From: Dyella silvae
Lineage (GTDB): Bacteria; Pseudomonadota; Gammaproteobacteria; Xanthomonadales; Rhodanobacteraceae
Length of the DNA stretch: 64,000 nt
Direction of reading: 5' to 3'
NCBI RefSeq assembly: GCF_026421305.1
Contig: NZ_JAPJBQ010000001.1
Location: 806,001 to 870,000, forward strand
In this document: piece by piece, positions 8,730 to 18,766 of the stretch
Layout: every line of letters begins with the position of its first letter
How positions within the stretch are numbered: the stretch's first letter is position 1
Position numbers and translations under genes: made by a program
Notes under the pieces: model-generated
Seen by the model: only the letters and a program-made list of their open reading frames with translations
The model's database searches: none
Told to the model about the DNA's origin: nothing

Positions 8730-9023
8730 TCAGGCGTCTTCGGGCTCGATCAGCACATCCACAGGCTGGCCGGCATCCAGACCCGCAGCGGTGGCCGGCG
8801 ATTCTTCCAGCATCAGCCAGAACCCACCTCCGCGTTCGACGACGGCTCCATGAAAGTCCTGGCCATTCAGGCTGCCGCGAACGCGATGCCCGTGCCCGCA
8901 TTTCCACAAAGGACGTGCAGGCGTCGACCACTGCGTGACCGGATCAAACGGCAGCGGCAACAGCCAAGGCTTCTGGCCGCTCTGGATGGTGGTGCGAAAC
9001 GCTACGGCACGGTGCCTGTTCAT
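8730..9023 (-). CDS. small DUF1905 domain protein
   Basis: The 97-residue protein fits the DUF1905 fold: FRTTIQSGQKPWLLPLPFD at the start, then RVRGSLNGQDFHGAVV, a glycine turn, and a C-terminal AAGLDAGQPVDVLIEPE, equivalent to the aaG...GD.V.V.l end of the family. DUF1905 domains also occur fused to YdeI/OmpD-associated domains; here the domain is alone. The ATG at 9023 has GGGGAG about 8 bases before it. It is followed on the minus strand by the HD-GYP gene and preceded by a methyltransferase gene 11 bases away, so the two are likely co-transcribed. Function unknown. Confidence 0.7.
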   Translation of the reverse strand: MNRHRAVAFRTTIQSGQKPWLLPLPFDPVTQWSTPARPLWKCGHGHRVRGSLNGQDFHGAVVERGGGFWLMLEESPATAAGLDAGQPVDVLIEPEDA

Positions 9024-9034
9024 GCCCGCTCCCC

Positions 9035-9718
9035 TTAAGAGCCTGCCCTTAGCCCCGCCATGAAGATAACGGAGGCCGGCCGTTCTGTGTGCGGATGCAA
9101 CGGTTCGATCATACGCTTAAGTTGCAACCCGGCAGCCTCGAAGGCCGCCACCCAGCTACCAAGGGTGCGGAAGTACCACGGGGCAGGCTCACCAAAACCA
9201 TCGCCGCAACCGATCCATGAGCCCTCGCGCCAGCCATCGCGATAGGGCTCCACCCCTGTCGCCAGCGGGTGCAGCGTCTGCACCACCAGTGCGCCGTCAG
9301 CTTTAAGCAAGCCAGGCACGGCGACCAGCAGCGCATGCACCGACGACTCACCGAGCAAGGAGAAATTGCAGATCACCACATCGGCGCGCTCTTGCAGCGC
9401 ACCGCCCGACACATCCGCGTAGGACATCACCTGGAACGTCCCGCCGCCCTGCGCCTGTGCCGCATCGACCAGCGCGGGTATCGCATCGATCCCGGTCACC
9501 TGAACACCGGCCTTTGCCAGCGCTCGCGCGAGCCAGCCTTCGCCACACCCCAGATCAATGGCCGTGCGTGGCGCTTGCGACAGCACGGCATCGATGATGG
9601 CCTGATCGGTGACCAGCCGGCGGCTTTCGATTTGGCCACTGCGCACGGCACGTTCCCATGCCTGCGCGTTGGCGTGCCAGGCATCGAGGATCTGTGATTC
9701 ACCCGAGCCGGCGGTCAT
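9035..9718 (-). CDS. class I SAM-dependent methyltransferase
   Basis: The 227-residue protein has the Rossmann-like methyltransferase pattern: motif I AIDLGCGEGWLARALAKAG near residue 55, the acidic end of strand 2 (TGIDAIPALVDAA), motif IV DVVICNFSLLGE, and a C-terminal strand pair near VIFMAGL. It resembles small-molecule or quinone-type methyltransferases, but the substrate cannot be assigned. It sits 9 bases downstream of ispG and 11 bases upstream of the DUF1905 gene, so it is probably read through from ispG. Confidence 0.85.
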   Translation of the reverse strand: MTAGSGESQILDAWHANAQAWERAVRSGQIESRRLVTDQAIIDAVLSQAPRTAIDLGCGEGWLARALAKAGVQVTGIDAIPALVDAAQAQGGGTFQVMSYADVSGGALQERADVVICNFSLLGESSVHALLVAVPGLLKADGALVVQTLHPLATGVEPYRDGWREGSWIGCGDGFGEPAPWYFRTLGSWVAAFEAAGLQLKRMIEPLHPHTERPASVIFMAGLRAGS

Positions 9719-9727
9719 GCGGAGATC

Positions 9728-10984
9728 TCAGCCCGCGCGACTGGCGTACTTGTTGGCAACGTAGTTGTCGAGAATGCCGATGAACTCGTTGGCGATGTTG
9801 TCGCCACGCAGCGTCATGGCTTTCTCGCCATCGATAAACACGGGCGCCGACGGCGCTTCGCCATTGCCCGGCAGCGAGATGCCGATATTGGCATGCTTGG
9901 ACTCGCCGGGACCGTTCACCACGCACCCCATCACCGCAAGCGTGAGGTTCTCAACGCCGTCGTACTTCACCCGCCACAGCGGCATCTGCTCGCGCACATG
10001 CGACTGCACCGTGCGCGCCAGCTCCTGGAAGAACTCGCTGGTGGTGCGGCCACAACCGGGACATGCGGTGACGAGCGGCGTAAACGCGCGCAACCCCATG
10101 GTCTGCAGCAGTTCCTGCGCCACGATCACCTCGCCCGTGCGCGACGCGCCCGGCTCCGGCGTCAGCGAAATACGGATGGTGTCGCCAATGCCTTCCTGCA
10201 GCAGCACCGCCAGAGCAGCCGACGATGCCGTGATGCCCTTGGAGCCCATGCCCGCCTCGGTGAGGCCCAGATGCAACGCGTAGTCGCAGCGCCCCGCGAT
10301 ATCGCGGTACACCGCAATCAACTCCTGCACGCCCGACACCTTGCAGGAAAGAATGATGCGATCGCGCGGCAAACCGATTTCTTCGGCGCGATGCGCCGAA
10401 TCCAGCGCTGAGCGAATCAGTGCTTCGCGTGCGACGTGCGACGCGTCCCAGGGTTCGGCGCGCTGATGGTTTTCATCCATCAGCGTGGCGACCATGCTCT
10501 GGTCCAGCGAACCCCAGTTGGCGCCGATGCGCACCGGTTTGCCGTAACGCAACGCCATCTCGATGATGGAAGCGAACTGACTGTCCTTCTTCTTGCCGAA
10601 TCCGACGTTGCCGGGATTGATGCGGTACTTGGCCAGTGCTTCGGCACAGGCAGGCTCCGCTTCGAGCAGCTGGTGACCGTTGTAGTGGAAGTCGCCGATG
10701 ATCGGCACATCCACGCCCATCATGGCCAGCTTGTCGCGAATACGCGGCACTGCGGCAGCGGCAGCCGGCGTATTCACCGTGATGCGCACCAGCTCCGAGC
10801 CCGCGCGCGCCAGTTCCGCAATCTGCCGGGCGGTGCTGGACGGGTCCTCGGTGTCGGTGTTGGTCATCGACTGTACGACGACAGGCGAGCCACCGCCCAC
10901 CGTGATCTTTCCGATCTGGACGCCGACGCTGGGGCGGCGCGGCAACGGCTGGGCGGGACGCGGAGTGGATTTCGAGTCGCTCAT
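9728..10984 (-). CDS. ispG: 4-hydroxy-3-methylbut-2-enyl-diphosphate synthase (flavodoxin)
   Basis: This 418-residue cytoplasmic [4Fe-4S] enzyme converts 2-C-methyl-D-erythritol 2,4-cyclodiphosphate to HMBPP in the MEP isoprenoid pathway. The N-terminal TIM-barrel half begins near [20 protein letters not shown]. The C-terminal iron-sulfur part contains the cluster cysteines in [11 protein letters not shown] and [11 protein letters not shown]. Length and order match the compact proteobacterial form. The start ATG at 10984 precedes a Ser/Pro-rich leader of about 20 residues. It is divergent from the FNR-type regulator gene with 201 bases between them. Confidence 0.97.
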   Translation of the reverse strand: MSDSKSTPRPAQPLPRRPSVGVQIGKITVGGGSPVVVQSMTNTDTEDPSSTARQIAELARAGSELVRITVNTPAAAAAVPRIRDKLAMMGVDVPIIGDFHYNGHQLLEAEPACAEALAKYRINPGNVGFGKKKDSQFASIIEMALRYGKPVRIGANWGSLDQSMVATLMDENHQRAEPWDASHVAREALIRSALDSAHRAEEIGLPRDRIILSCKVSGVQELIAVYRDIAGRCDYALHLGLTEAGMGSKGITASSAALAVLLQEGIGDTIRISLTPEPGASRTGEVIVAQELLQTMGLRAFTPLVTACPGCGRTTSEFFQELARTVQSHVREQMPLWRVKYDGVENLTLAVMGCVVNGPGESKHANIGISLPGNGEAPSAPVFIDGEKAMTLRGDNIANEFIGILDNYVANKYASRAG

Positions 10985-11148
10985 GGGTGATGGGTTCGCG
11001 AATCAGTGCCCGCCGGCGGCGGAGCTAATAAGGAGAAGGATAACCGAATGGCTATTGCCGCCCTAGCAAGCTTTCCGCCCCTTGTTCCATTGCGGCAAAA
11101 CCGCGCAGCGTAGCCATTCCAGGCCCGTAAGCGAGGATCATGGACGCC

Positions 11149-11162
11149 ATGGTAACGATCAA
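11149..11162 (+). promoter_or_regulatory. weak candidate FNR/Crp-type operator
   Basis: ATGGT-N4-ATCAA, compared with the FNR consensus TTGAT-N4-ATCAA. The right half-site is perfect; the left matches at two or three bases. It lies 24 bases before the regulator's ATG, where binding would repress, as in negative autoregulation of fnr. Seen by eye only; chance occurrence is quite possible. Confidence 0.25.
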
Positions 11163-11185
11163 AGGCTAAGGAGGCCTCACCTACC

Positions 11186-11926
11186 ATGCTCACGACACTA
11201 CAACGCCAGGATGGCGTACATCGCATGTCCCCCTCTCCCTCATGCGCCGGCTGCGGGCACGCGTCCGTCTGCCAGGCCAGTGGCTACGACCGCCCGGAGC
11301 TTTCCGGGATGCGTCATATTGCTGAACGCATCGGGCCGCTGCGCACCGGAGAGTATCTCTATCGCCCCATGTCGCCCTTCCGCGCCATCTACTCGGTGCA
11401 GTCCGGCATGGCCAAGACGGTAGCGGTGGATATCGCCGGCCGCGAGCAGGTGGTGGCATTTCATCTGCCCGGCGAGATGATCGGCCTGGACGCCATCGAT
11501 CGCGAAGTGCATGAGAATGCCGTCGTTGCCTTGGGCAAGACGCAGTTCTGCCGCTTCCCGTTCACCGCGGTGAAGCAGATCTCTGTCGAACAGCCGGACG
11601 TGCCCTGGCACCTGGTTCAGGCAGCGAGTCAGCGCATCTCGCGCCTGCAACTGACCGGTGGCAATTACCTCGCGGAAGAACGCTTTGCCGCCTTCCTCGT
11701 CGACCTGCGCGACCGACGCGCCACCCTCGGCCTGTCGGCTGACTATCTGCCGCTGCCGATGTCACGCGCCGATATCGGCAACCACCTGCGCCTGACCACG
11801 GAAACGGTGAGCCGGCTGCTCGGCCGCTTCAAGCAGCGCGAACTGATCGCGCTCGACCGCCACGGTCTGTACGTCAAGGACCTGGATGCCCTGCGCGAGC
11901 TCGGGCAGTCGCTGCTGGTGCAATAA
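11186..11926 (+). CDS. FNR-type oxygen-sensing Crp-family regulator
   Basis: The 246-residue regulator has a cNMP-like sensor domain (about 35-150), a dimer helix, and a Crp-type HTH (about 180-235). Cysteines C20, C23 and C29 (in CAGCGHASVC) and C122 (in QFCRFPF) fall at the same positions as the four [4Fe-4S] ligands of E. coli FNR. The recognition helix TTETVSRLLGRF keeps the Glu-x-x-Ser-Arg of FNR, predicting TTGAT-type sites. AAGGAGG ends 11 bases before the ATG at 11186, which favours this start over 11225; only the long form keeps that numbering. It should activate or repress genes under low oxygen. Anr/Fnr naming in this genus is not certain. Confidence 0.92.
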   Translation: MLTTLQRQDGVHRMSPSPSCAGCGHASVCQASGYDRPELSGMRHIAERIGPLRTGEYLYRPMSPFRAIYSVQSGMAKTVAVDIAGREQVVAFHLPGEMIGLDAIDREVHENAVVALGKTQFCRFPFTAVKQISVEQPDVPWHLVQAASQRISRLQLTGGNYLAEERFAAFLVDLRDRRATLGLSADYLPLPMSRADIGNHLRLTTETVSRLLGRFKQRELIALDRHGLYVKDLDALRELGQSLLVQ

Positions 11927-11940
11927 GCGTTACCAACATT

Positions 11941-11968
11941 CAGGAGCAGGCCGCCTGGCCTGCCCCTG
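11941..11968. terminator. hairpin between convergent genes
   Basis: Two 12-base arms (11941-11952 and 11957-11968) pair with a single mismatch around a 4-base loop. AAAATT follows on the plus strand. It lies between the convergent FNR-type and acetyl-CoA hydrolase genes and could stop transcription from either side; the U-tract is weak. Confidence 0.5.
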
Positions 11969-11972
11969 AAAA

Positions 11973-13946
11973 TTAAGCCTCGCGAGCCGATGAAGCCAGC
12001 GTGCTACCGGTACGGCGCAAAGCCGTCACCAGCAGGCGGCGCAACAAGCGCTGATTCATTCCGGCAGGCTTCGACAAATCCATACGCGCCAGCGCCTCAT
12101 CCTCACCTTCCACAGGCTGGCCGGGCTGCCATACCGCTTTCAGCAGACCCGCTTTGCCACGCCACGTGGTACTGCGCGATTTCAACCAGTCCAGCGCAGG
12201 CACCAGGCGCTGTTCCACCTCGGAGAAGTCGCTGCCAAAAGGAAACGCAGGCAGGGCACCTTTGGCTTCCCACGGACCCAGTGCTTCGCGCAGGTAGTCC
12301 GGACGGTTGTTGCGCCAACGCTCCGGCACCTGGAAGTCCGCCGCCAGCTTGCCGTGCGATTTGGCCTCCGCGCACAACGCGTCGATAAAGCGCGCATCCG
12401 CAATGGACAGCATGGCTTCGACGCATTCGCTGTCCGTCTTGCCGCGCAGATCGGCGACGCCGTACTCGGTCACGTAAATATCGCGCAGGTGGCGTGCGAT
12501 GGTGGTGTGGCCGTAGTTCCAGCGGATGTTGGTTTCCACGCCACTGCGCCCGTTTCGGGTGGAGCGCAACATGAGCACGGAACGACCATCGGTCAGCTCG
12601 TGTGCCATCGCCACAAAGTTGTACTGCCCACCGACACCGCTGACGACTTCACCATTCTCCAGGCCGTCGGACACGGCCGAGCCCAGCAGGGTAGCCATCA
12701 TGCACGTGTTGAAGAAACGCGCACCGCGCCGCTGCAGCGCCGCCAGCGCCTGATGGTCGCCATACAGCTGGTTGACGTTGGATACGCGGCACATGTCCAG
12801 CGCATCGGGATCCTCGGCCTCCAGCGTCGCCAGCCATTCGTACAGCTCGCGGGAACCAAGAAAGAACGCGCCGCGCAGATAGTGCCCGCCCGGCGTCTCC
12901 GGAGGCAGCCGGCCACAGGCCGCGGCACGTTCAAGATCGATATCGTCCCAGGCGCGGCGCTTGAGAATGCCGGCACGCTGAAGGTGCATGAAGCCATCCA
13001 TCACCATTTCGCTGGCGCCGTAGAGGCCCGCACGCAACGGCGCAAGTCCGCCAAAACGGGCCGCCAGTGCGTGCGTGCCGCCACGCGGATCGAGCGCCAC
13101 CAGCGCGCGGCGCCACTGCGTATTGTCCTGCTGGCGCCAGCGTAGTGCGTGCACCAGCGCGTCGGAAAGGCTGCCGATGCCTACCTGCAGGCAACCGCCA
13201 TCCCTTACCAGAGCGCTTGCGTGCATGCCCAGCGCGTACTCGACGATATCGACAGGTTGGCGCGGCAGCGCAAACAGCGGAGCCTCCGCATCGGTACGCA
13301 ACTCGATATCGAAGTAATCGCGATCGACTTCCGCGTGACCGCTGACATACGGCAAATCGGGGTGCACAACCGCCACACACAGCGGACGCGTCTTGCCGGA
13401 CTGCACCACCTGATCAATGAAATCGAGGGTCAGGTCGGGATTGCACGAGAGACTGTAGCGTACGCCTTCAGCCGTCTCGCGCCTGGCCACCAGCTGCACC
13501 AGCAGATTGATGTCCTGTACGGCGAGATCGCGCGCAACATGCGTGTAGTTCTGACTGATGTAGTTGCGTTGCGCGCTGCCGGAATGCAGTAGCGCACCCG
13601 ACTGCATGTAGAACTCGTGCACAGCAACATTCGTCGGCAGTTGATTGCGCGCCTGGTCGATCGCGTACTCAGGGTCCACCGCATCAGCGCCAAAATGCCG
13701 TTCGATAAAGGGGGACAGAAAGCGCTCTTCCAGTCCCGGCGCCGGATGGGGGCGGGTCAGTGACAGCGCCGTATAGAGCGCCAGCGAGCGCGACGTGTCA
13801 GCCTTGGTCAGCCGATACAACGCATTGAGTAGCGCATGCGGCTTGCCCAGCCCCAGTGGTGCCGCCACACGCAGATCCGGGCCGAGCTGATCGGCGATCT
13901 GCTGTGCGCAGGCTTCGGTGTCCGTATGGCATTGCTCAGGCGACAT
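11973..13946 (-). CDS. acetyl-CoA hydrolase/transferase family protein
   Basis: The 657-residue protein belongs to the acetyl-CoA hydrolase/CoA-transferase superfamily. The N-terminal half contains QNYTHVARDLAV and the middle GIGSLSDALVHALRW. The C-terminal AcetylCoA_hyd_C-type domain has GVGGQYNFVAMAH, the segment SGVETNIRW, and TEYGVADLRGKTD. The family includes acetate:succinate CoA-transferases and 4-hydroxybutyrate CoA-transferases. The extra-long form (above 600 residues) is a separate, poorly characterised subgroup in proteobacteria. It converges on the FNR-type gene and lies alone. Confidence 0.85.
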   Translation of the reverse strand: MSPEQCHTDTEACAQQIADQLGPDLRVAAPLGLGKPHALLNALYRLTKADTSRSLALYTALSLTRPHPAPGLEERFLSPFIERHFGADAVDPEYAIDQARNQLPTNVAVHEFYMQSGALLHSGSAQRNYISQNYTHVARDLAVQDINLLVQLVARRETAEGVRYSLSCNPDLTLDFIDQVVQSGKTRPLCVAVVHPDLPYVSGHAEVDRDYFDIELRTDAEAPLFALPRQPVDIVEYALGMHASALVRDGGCLQVGIGSLSDALVHALRWRQQDNTQWRRALVALDPRGGTHALAARFGGLAPLRAGLYGASEMVMDGFMHLQRAGILKRRAWDDIDLERAAACGRLPPETPGGHYLRGAFFLGSRELYEWLATLEAEDPDALDMCRVSNVNQLYGDHQALAALQRRGARFFNTCMMATLLGSAVSDGLENGEVVSGVGGQYNFVAMAHELTDGRSVLMLRSTRNGRSGVETNIRWNYGHTTIARHLRDIYVTEYGVADLRGKTDSECVEAMLSIADARFIDALCAEAKSHGKLAADFQVPERWRNNRPDYLREALGPWEAKGALPAFPFGSDFSEVEQRLVPALDWLKSRSTTWRGKAGLLKAVWQPGQPVEGEDEALARMDLSKPAGMNQRLLRRLLVTALRRTGSTLASSAREA

Positions 13947-14050
13947 GGAGCGAGCATGACAGAAGGTTCATCGGGGCGGCTCGATCAAGTGAGGCGGCGC
14001 GTATTGGTGGCACGATGTGAGTGAACATGACTTGAAGACCCCCCAAAGTC

Positions 14051-15535
14051 ATGCCCTACACTCAGGCCATGAATCAGAAGCGATCGCTGGCGCCCGCCCG
14101 TATCCGACTGCACGCCGAACAGGCGCTGAGCCGGGCCGCGGGTGCCCCGCTGCTTGGTGGCAACACCGCGGATCTGCTGATTGACGCAGCCGCGCATTTC
14201 GATGCCTGGCTTGCCGCTATTCGCGGCGCCCGTCATCGCGTGCTGTTGGAGAACTACATCATCCGCGACGATGACGTAGGCCGCGCCTTTCGCGATGCGC
14301 TGATCGAGTGTGCGGAGCGCGGCGTGTTCGTTGCCGTGGTGTACGACTGGCTGGGTTGCAAGGGCCAATCGCGCGACAGCTTCTGGACGCCCCTGCGTGC
14401 CGCGGGCGGCCAGGTGCGCGCGTTCAACCCGCCGCAATTCGGCAGGCCGCTTGGCTGGATCAGCCGCGACCATCGCAAGCTGCTGGTCGTGGATGGCGTG
14501 CACGGCTTTCTCTCCGGCGTCTGCATCAGCCAGAAGTGGCTGGGTGATCCGGCCCATGGCGTCGCCCCATGGCGCGACACCGGCGTCGCCCTGCGTGGGC
14601 CGGCCGTGGCCGAACTGGAAAACGCCTTCGCAGAGAGCTGGGCCAGCATAGGCTTGCCATTGCCCGCCCTCCCTTCACCGATGGCTGACCCCATTGCCGG
14701 CGCCGTGACGCTGCGCGTTATTGCGACCCAACCCGCCACGGCAGGCATGTATCGCCTTGATCAGCTCATTGCCGCCATGGCGCGCAAGACCCTGTGGCTT
14801 ACCGATGCCTATTTTGTCGGCGTGGCGCCCTACATGCAGGCGCTGGCCGCGGCGGCACGCGACGGTGTGGACGTTCGCCTGCTGGTGCCGGGCAGCAGTG
14901 ATATCCCGGTGGTCGCCGGCATGTCGCGTTCGGGCTACCGCCCCTTGCTCAAGGCCGGCATTCGCGTGTTCGAGTGGAACGGCAGCATGCTGCACGCGAA
15001 GACAGCTGTGTCCGATGGGCAGTGGGCGCGAGTCGGGTCGTCGAACCTCAATCTCGCCAGCTGGGTCAGCAACCGCGAAATCGACGTGGCGGTCGAAGAT
15101 GTGGACTTCGCCCGCCGCATGGCCGAGCAATACGAACGTGATCTGGGCCATGCCACCGAGATTGTGCTCGCGCCCCATCGCGGGCGGCGGGCCGATCACA
15201 TACAAAGACAGCCCGGAGGCGCGCGCCGTCCGCAGCGTATGGGTGGTAGTTCCGGCCGTGCGGCAGCGGGTGCGTTGCGCCTGGCCAACACCTTTGGTGC
15301 CGCGCTGACGGATCGCCGCGTGCTTGGCGACACGACCACCAGCCCGCTGGTCATCGGCACCCTGGTGCTGGCCGCGTTTGCCGTCGTGGCCATCGTTTGG
15401 CCGGCCATCATCGGCTGGCCGCTGGGCCTGCTGTCGGCCTGGTTTGCGCTGAACCTTGGCGCGCACGCGTGGCGGCTGCGCCAGCGCTTCCTGCGGCGTC
15501 AGGCTGAATACGACGACACTGACCAATCTTCGTAA
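14051..15535 (+). CDS. phospholipase D-like / cardiolipin synthase-family membrane protein
   Basis: This 494-residue protein has two PLD half-sites of HxKxxxxD form: HRKLLVVD (about residue 140) and HAKTAVSD (about 318), followed by RVGSSNLNLASW. Such a pair forms one active site, as in cardiolipin synthases (ClsB type) that join or cleave phospholipids. Unlike ClsA, membrane helices are at the C-terminus (two, about 433-475) instead of the N-terminus. ATGs at 14051 and 14069 are both possible; neither has a good ribosome-binding site. A role in membrane phospholipid synthesis or remodelling is likely, but the acceptor is not known. Confidence 0.85.
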   Translation: MPYTQAMNQKRSLAPARIRLHAEQALSRAAGAPLLGGNTADLLIDAAAHFDAWLAAIRGARHRVLLENYIIRDDDVGRAFRDALIECAERGVFVAVVYDWLGCKGQSRDSFWTPLRAAGGQVRAFNPPQFGRPLGWISRDHRKLLVVDGVHGFLSGVCISQKWLGDPAHGVAPWRDTGVALRGPAVAELENAFAESWASIGLPLPALPSPMADPIAGAVTLRVIATQPATAGMYRLDQLIAAMARKTLWLTDAYFVGVAPYMQALAAAARDGVDVRLLVPGSSDIPVVAGMSRSGYRPLLKAGIRVFEWNGSMLHAKTAVSDGQWARVGSSNLNLASWVSNREIDVAVEDVDFARRMAEQYERDLGHATEIVLAPHRGRRADHIQRQPGGARRPQRMGGSSGRAAAGALRLANTFGAALTDRRVLGDTTTSPLVIGTLVLAAFAVVAIVWPAIIGWPLGLLSAWFALNLGAHAWRLRQRFLRRQAEYDDTDQSS

Positions 15536-15651
15536 TTTGTTTTATTTCAATTGACTAGACTCCATGCCTCACGATCTTGCTGTGTTTGATCGGGCAAGCG
15601 GATGTAATGCAAGCAATCAGGGCGGCGCGGTCGTGTTAGGCTCCCGCCCTC

Positions 15652-17013
15652 ATGCGCTCGCCCGACGACTACAGCTCCGATCAAGGCGGCTCCCCGCCGC
15701 GGCAGATCCTCACGCCCAGCTCGCTTAACCGGTTGGTGCGCGATCTGCTGGAAGACGCGCTGCCGCTGATCTGGATCGAAGGCGAGCTGTCCAACGTGGC
15801 CCGGCCAGCCTCGGGCCACCTGTACTTCACGCTGAAGGATGCCGGCGCCCAGGTGCGCTGCGCGATGTTTCGTCCCAAGAGCGGCTGGCTGAAGTTCCGC
15901 CCCGCCGATGGCATGCACGTGCTGATTCGGGCACGCGTGGGTTTGTACGAACCGCGCGGCGAGTTTCAGCTGGTGGCCGAACACATGGAGCCCGCTGGCG
16001 AAGGCGCCTTGCAACGCGAGTTCGAGCAACTCAAGGCGCGTCTGGATGCGGAGGGCCTGTTCGATCCGGCGCGCAAGCGTGCCCTGCCCCATTACGCTCG
16101 CCGCATCGGCGTCATCACCTCGCCCACCGGCGCGGCGATCCGTGACGTACTGAGTGTGATGTCACGCCGCTGGCCATTGGCCGAAGTGGATGTGTTGCCG
16201 GTTCCGGTACAAGGACGCGAGGCGCCGCCGGCGATTGTGCAGATGCTGCGCAAAGCCTCGGCCAGTGGCCGCTACGACGTGCTGCTGCTCACCCGTGGCG
16301 GCGGCTCGCTGGAAGACCTGTGGGCGTTCAATGACGAACAGGTCGCCCGCGCCATCCATGCCAGCGCCGTGCCCGTGGTTTCCGCCGTAGGTCACGAGAT
16401 CGATTTCAGCATTGCCGACTTCGTGGCGGATCTGCGTGCCCCCACGCCTTCCGCCGCGGCCGAATTGCTGGTGCCTGACGCGCATGCACTGCGCCGCCAC
16501 CTCTATCAGTTGCAGCAACGGCTTGTCACGCTGGAACAGCGCCGCTTGCAATCACGCATCCAGCGCGTGGATCAGCTGCTCGCCCGCCTGCAGGCGCAAC
16601 GTCCGCAGGCGCGTCTTGCGCGCGATCGCGAACGCCTGATGCATCTGCATCACCGCATGCGGGGACTGCAGCGCGAACAGGCGCAGCGGCGCCGTGCTGC
16701 ACTCGATCGGGTTCACGCGCGCCTGCTGGCCCAACATCCTCGTCTGCGGCTGATGCTGCTGCGCCGGCAACTGACGGGGCTGTCGCAACAGTTGCGCCAG
16801 TCGATCGAGCGGCGGCTCGAACGCGATCGCCTGACGCTGCAGCAAACCGGCCGCGCACTTCACGCCATCAGCCCGCTAGCGACGCTGGATCGCGGCTACG
16901 CCATCCTGTTCGATGCCGATGGCAAAGTCGTGCGCTCCGCCCAGAACGTGCCCGAAGGCTCATCACTTCGCGCGCGCCTCGCCGATGGCGAGCTGAAGCT
17001 GCGAAGCGAATAG
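15652..17013 (+). CDS. xseA: exodeoxyribonuclease VII large subunit
   Basis: The 453-residue protein is the catalytic subunit of ExoVII, which with several small XseB subunits degrades single-stranded DNA into oligonucleotides. An N-terminal OB-fold (about 20-115; [21 protein letters not shown]) precedes the nuclease core (about 130-300), with [31 protein letters not shown] and [26 protein letters not shown] long Arg/Gln-rich coiled coil (about 300-395) and the C-terminal [15 protein letters not shown] follow. All family blocks are intact. The subunit partner XseB is not in this window. Confidence 0.97.
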   Translation: MRSPDDYSSDQGGSPPRQILTPSSLNRLVRDLLEDALPLIWIEGELSNVARPASGHLYFTLKDAGAQVRCAMFRPKSGWLKFRPADGMHVLIRARVGLYEPRGEFQLVAEHMEPAGEGALQREFEQLKARLDAEGLFDPARKRALPHYARRIGVITSPTGAAIRDVLSVMSRRWPLAEVDVLPVPVQGREAPPAIVQMLRKASASGRYDVLLLTRGGGSLEDLWAFNDEQVARAIHASAVPVVSAVGHEIDFSIADFVADLRAPTPSAAAELLVPDAHALRRHLYQLQQRLVTLEQRRLQSRIQRVDQLLARLQAQRPQARLARDRERLMHLHHRMRGLQREQAQRRRAALDRVHARLLAQHPRLRLMLLRRQLTGLSQQLRQSIERRLERDRLTLQQTGRALHAISPLATLDRGYAILFDADGKVVRSAQNVPEGSSLRARLADGELKLRSE

Positions 17014-17107
17014 ACCCTCGCAAGACGCACGACGCGCCCACGACCCGGCTCACGTGCTTTCAACAAGCCCTATCGCATCCTGCCCGTCTTGACCTCGGGA
17101 GCGCGGC

Positions 17108-18751
17108 ATGAAGGCAGCCACACTGTTTGTGAAAGCGCTGGAAGCGGAAGGCGTGCACAGTATCTTTGGCGTGCCAGGCGAGGAGAATCTGGATCTGGTC
17201 GACGCGTTGCGCGAGTCATCCATCCGCCTGATTGTGACGCGCCACGAACAGGCCGCCGGTTTCATGGCGGCGACCTGGGGCCGTCTTACCGGCGAAGCCG
17301 GCGTCGCCCTGTCGACACTGGGCCCCGGCGCCACCAATCTCGTCACTGCGGCCGCCTATGCCCAGCTCGGCGCCATGCCGATGCTGATGATCACCGGCCA
17401 GAAGCCGATTCGCGAGCACAAGCAGGGCCTGTTTCAGCTGGTCGACGTGGTCGACATGATGCAGCCGCTGACCAAGTACACGCGCCAGCTGGTATCGGCT
17501 TCGACCATCCCTGCCCGTATACGCGAAGCCTTCCGCCGGGCCGAAGAAGAACGCCCCGGCGCGGTGCATCTGGAATTACCCGAAGATATCGCCCGCGACA
17601 CGGTCGAAGACGCTGTCCTGCTGCCCACCGAGTACGCACGCCGGCCTGCGCCCGATGAAGCGGCGCTGGTGCAGGCCGCCGAAGCGATCACGCGCGCCAA
17701 ACATCCCATCTTGATGATCGGCGCCGCCGCCAACCGCCAACGCACCACGGTCGCTTTGCGCGCCTACATCGATAAGCTGGGCATTCCCTTCTTCAGTACG
17801 CAGATGGGCAAGGGGGTGGTCGATGAGGACCACCCACTGTGGCTCGGTAATGCGGCACTGACGGATGGCGACTTCGTACACCGCGCCATCGACGCCGCGG
17901 ATGTGATCATCAACGTCGGTCACGATGTGGTGGAGAAGCCACCGTTCCTCATGCGCAAGGGACGGCGCACGGTGATCCACATCAACTTCTCCAGCGCGGA
18001 GGTGGACGCGGTTTATTTCCCGCAGATCGAGGTGGTGGGAGACATCGCGCATACCGTGGAACGGCTCACCGACGCGCTGCAGCCGCAGGCGCACTGGAAC
18101 TTCACCTTCTTCGATCGCGTGCGCGAGGCATTCCTCGCGCAGCTTTGCGATCACGCCAATGACGATCGCTTCCCGATGCACCCGGTGCGCGTGGTGGACG
18201 ACACGCGCCAGTTCATGCCCGATGACGGCGTGCTGTGCCTGGACAACGGCATGTACAAGATCTGGTACGCGCGCTACTTCCGCGCACGTCAGCCCAACAC
18301 GATTCTGCTGGACAACGCGCTCGCCACCATGGGCGCAGGCCTACCCTCGGCCATGGCCGCCAAGATGGTGTATCCCGACCGCAAGGTGCTGGCCATCTGC
18401 GGCGACGGCGGCTTCATGATGAATGCGCAGGAGCTGGAAACCGCGGTGCGGCTCAAGCTCGACCTGGTGATTCTGCTGCTGCGCGACGATGCCTACGGCA
18501 TGATCCGCTGGAAGCAGGCCGAGATGGGCTATCCCGACTATGGCATGGTGTTTGGCAACCCTGATTTTGTGAAATTTGCCGAAGCCCATGGTGCGCATGG
18601 TCATCGCCCCGGCAGCGCCGCCGAGTTTCTTCCCACGCTCAAGCGCGCGTTCGATGCCGGCGGCGTGCACCTGATCGACCTGGCCATCGACTACTCGGAC
18701 AATCACCGCATCCTCAACGAAGAGATCCGCCGGCTGAGCGCAGCCGTCTGA
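17108..18751 (+). CDS. acetolactate synthase-like thiamine-diphosphate enzyme
   Basis: The 547-residue protein has the three-domain ThDP fold. The N-terminal Pyr domain carries the catalytic Glu in RHEQAAGFMA (about residue 47). A central Rossmann domain follows, then a C-terminal PP domain with the ThDP motif GDGGFMMNAQELETAVR and DDAYGMIRWKQ. It resembles catabolic acetolactate synthases, which join two pyruvates, and no small regulatory subunit gene is adjacent. GGGAG precedes the ATG. The aldehyde dehydrogenase gene starts 15 bases later, so the two probably act together; an alternative is a related carboligase with another substrate. Confidence 0.85.
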   Translation: MKAATLFVKALEAEGVHSIFGVPGEENLDLVDALRESSIRLIVTRHEQAAGFMAATWGRLTGEAGVALSTLGPGATNLVTAAAYAQLGAMPMLMITGQKPIREHKQGLFQLVDVVDMMQPLTKYTRQLVSASTIPARIREAFRRAEEERPGAVHLELPEDIARDTVEDAVLLPTEYARRPAPDEAALVQAAEAITRAKHPILMIGAAANRQRTTVALRAYIDKLGIPFFSTQMGKGVVDEDHPLWLGNAALTDGDFVHRAIDAADVIINVGHDVVEKPPFLMRKGRRTVIHINFSSAEVDAVYFPQIEVVGDIAHTVERLTDALQPQAHWNFTFFDRVREAFLAQLCDHANDDRFPMHPVRVVDDTRQFMPDDGVLCLDNGMYKIWYARYFRARQPNTILLDNALATMGAGLPSAMAAKMVYPDRKVLAICGDGGFMMNAQELETAVRLKLDLVILLLRDDAYGMIRWKQAEMGYPDYGMVFGNPDFVKFAEAHGAHGHRPGSAAEFLPTLKRAFDAGGVHLIDLAIDYSDNHRILNEEIRRLSAAV

Positions 18752-18766
18752 TCGCCGGAGTGTTTC

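Noticed and set aside
15536-15651. AT-rich stretch before xseA as a promoter
   Set aside because: No -35/-10 pair with acceptable spacing could be found by eye.
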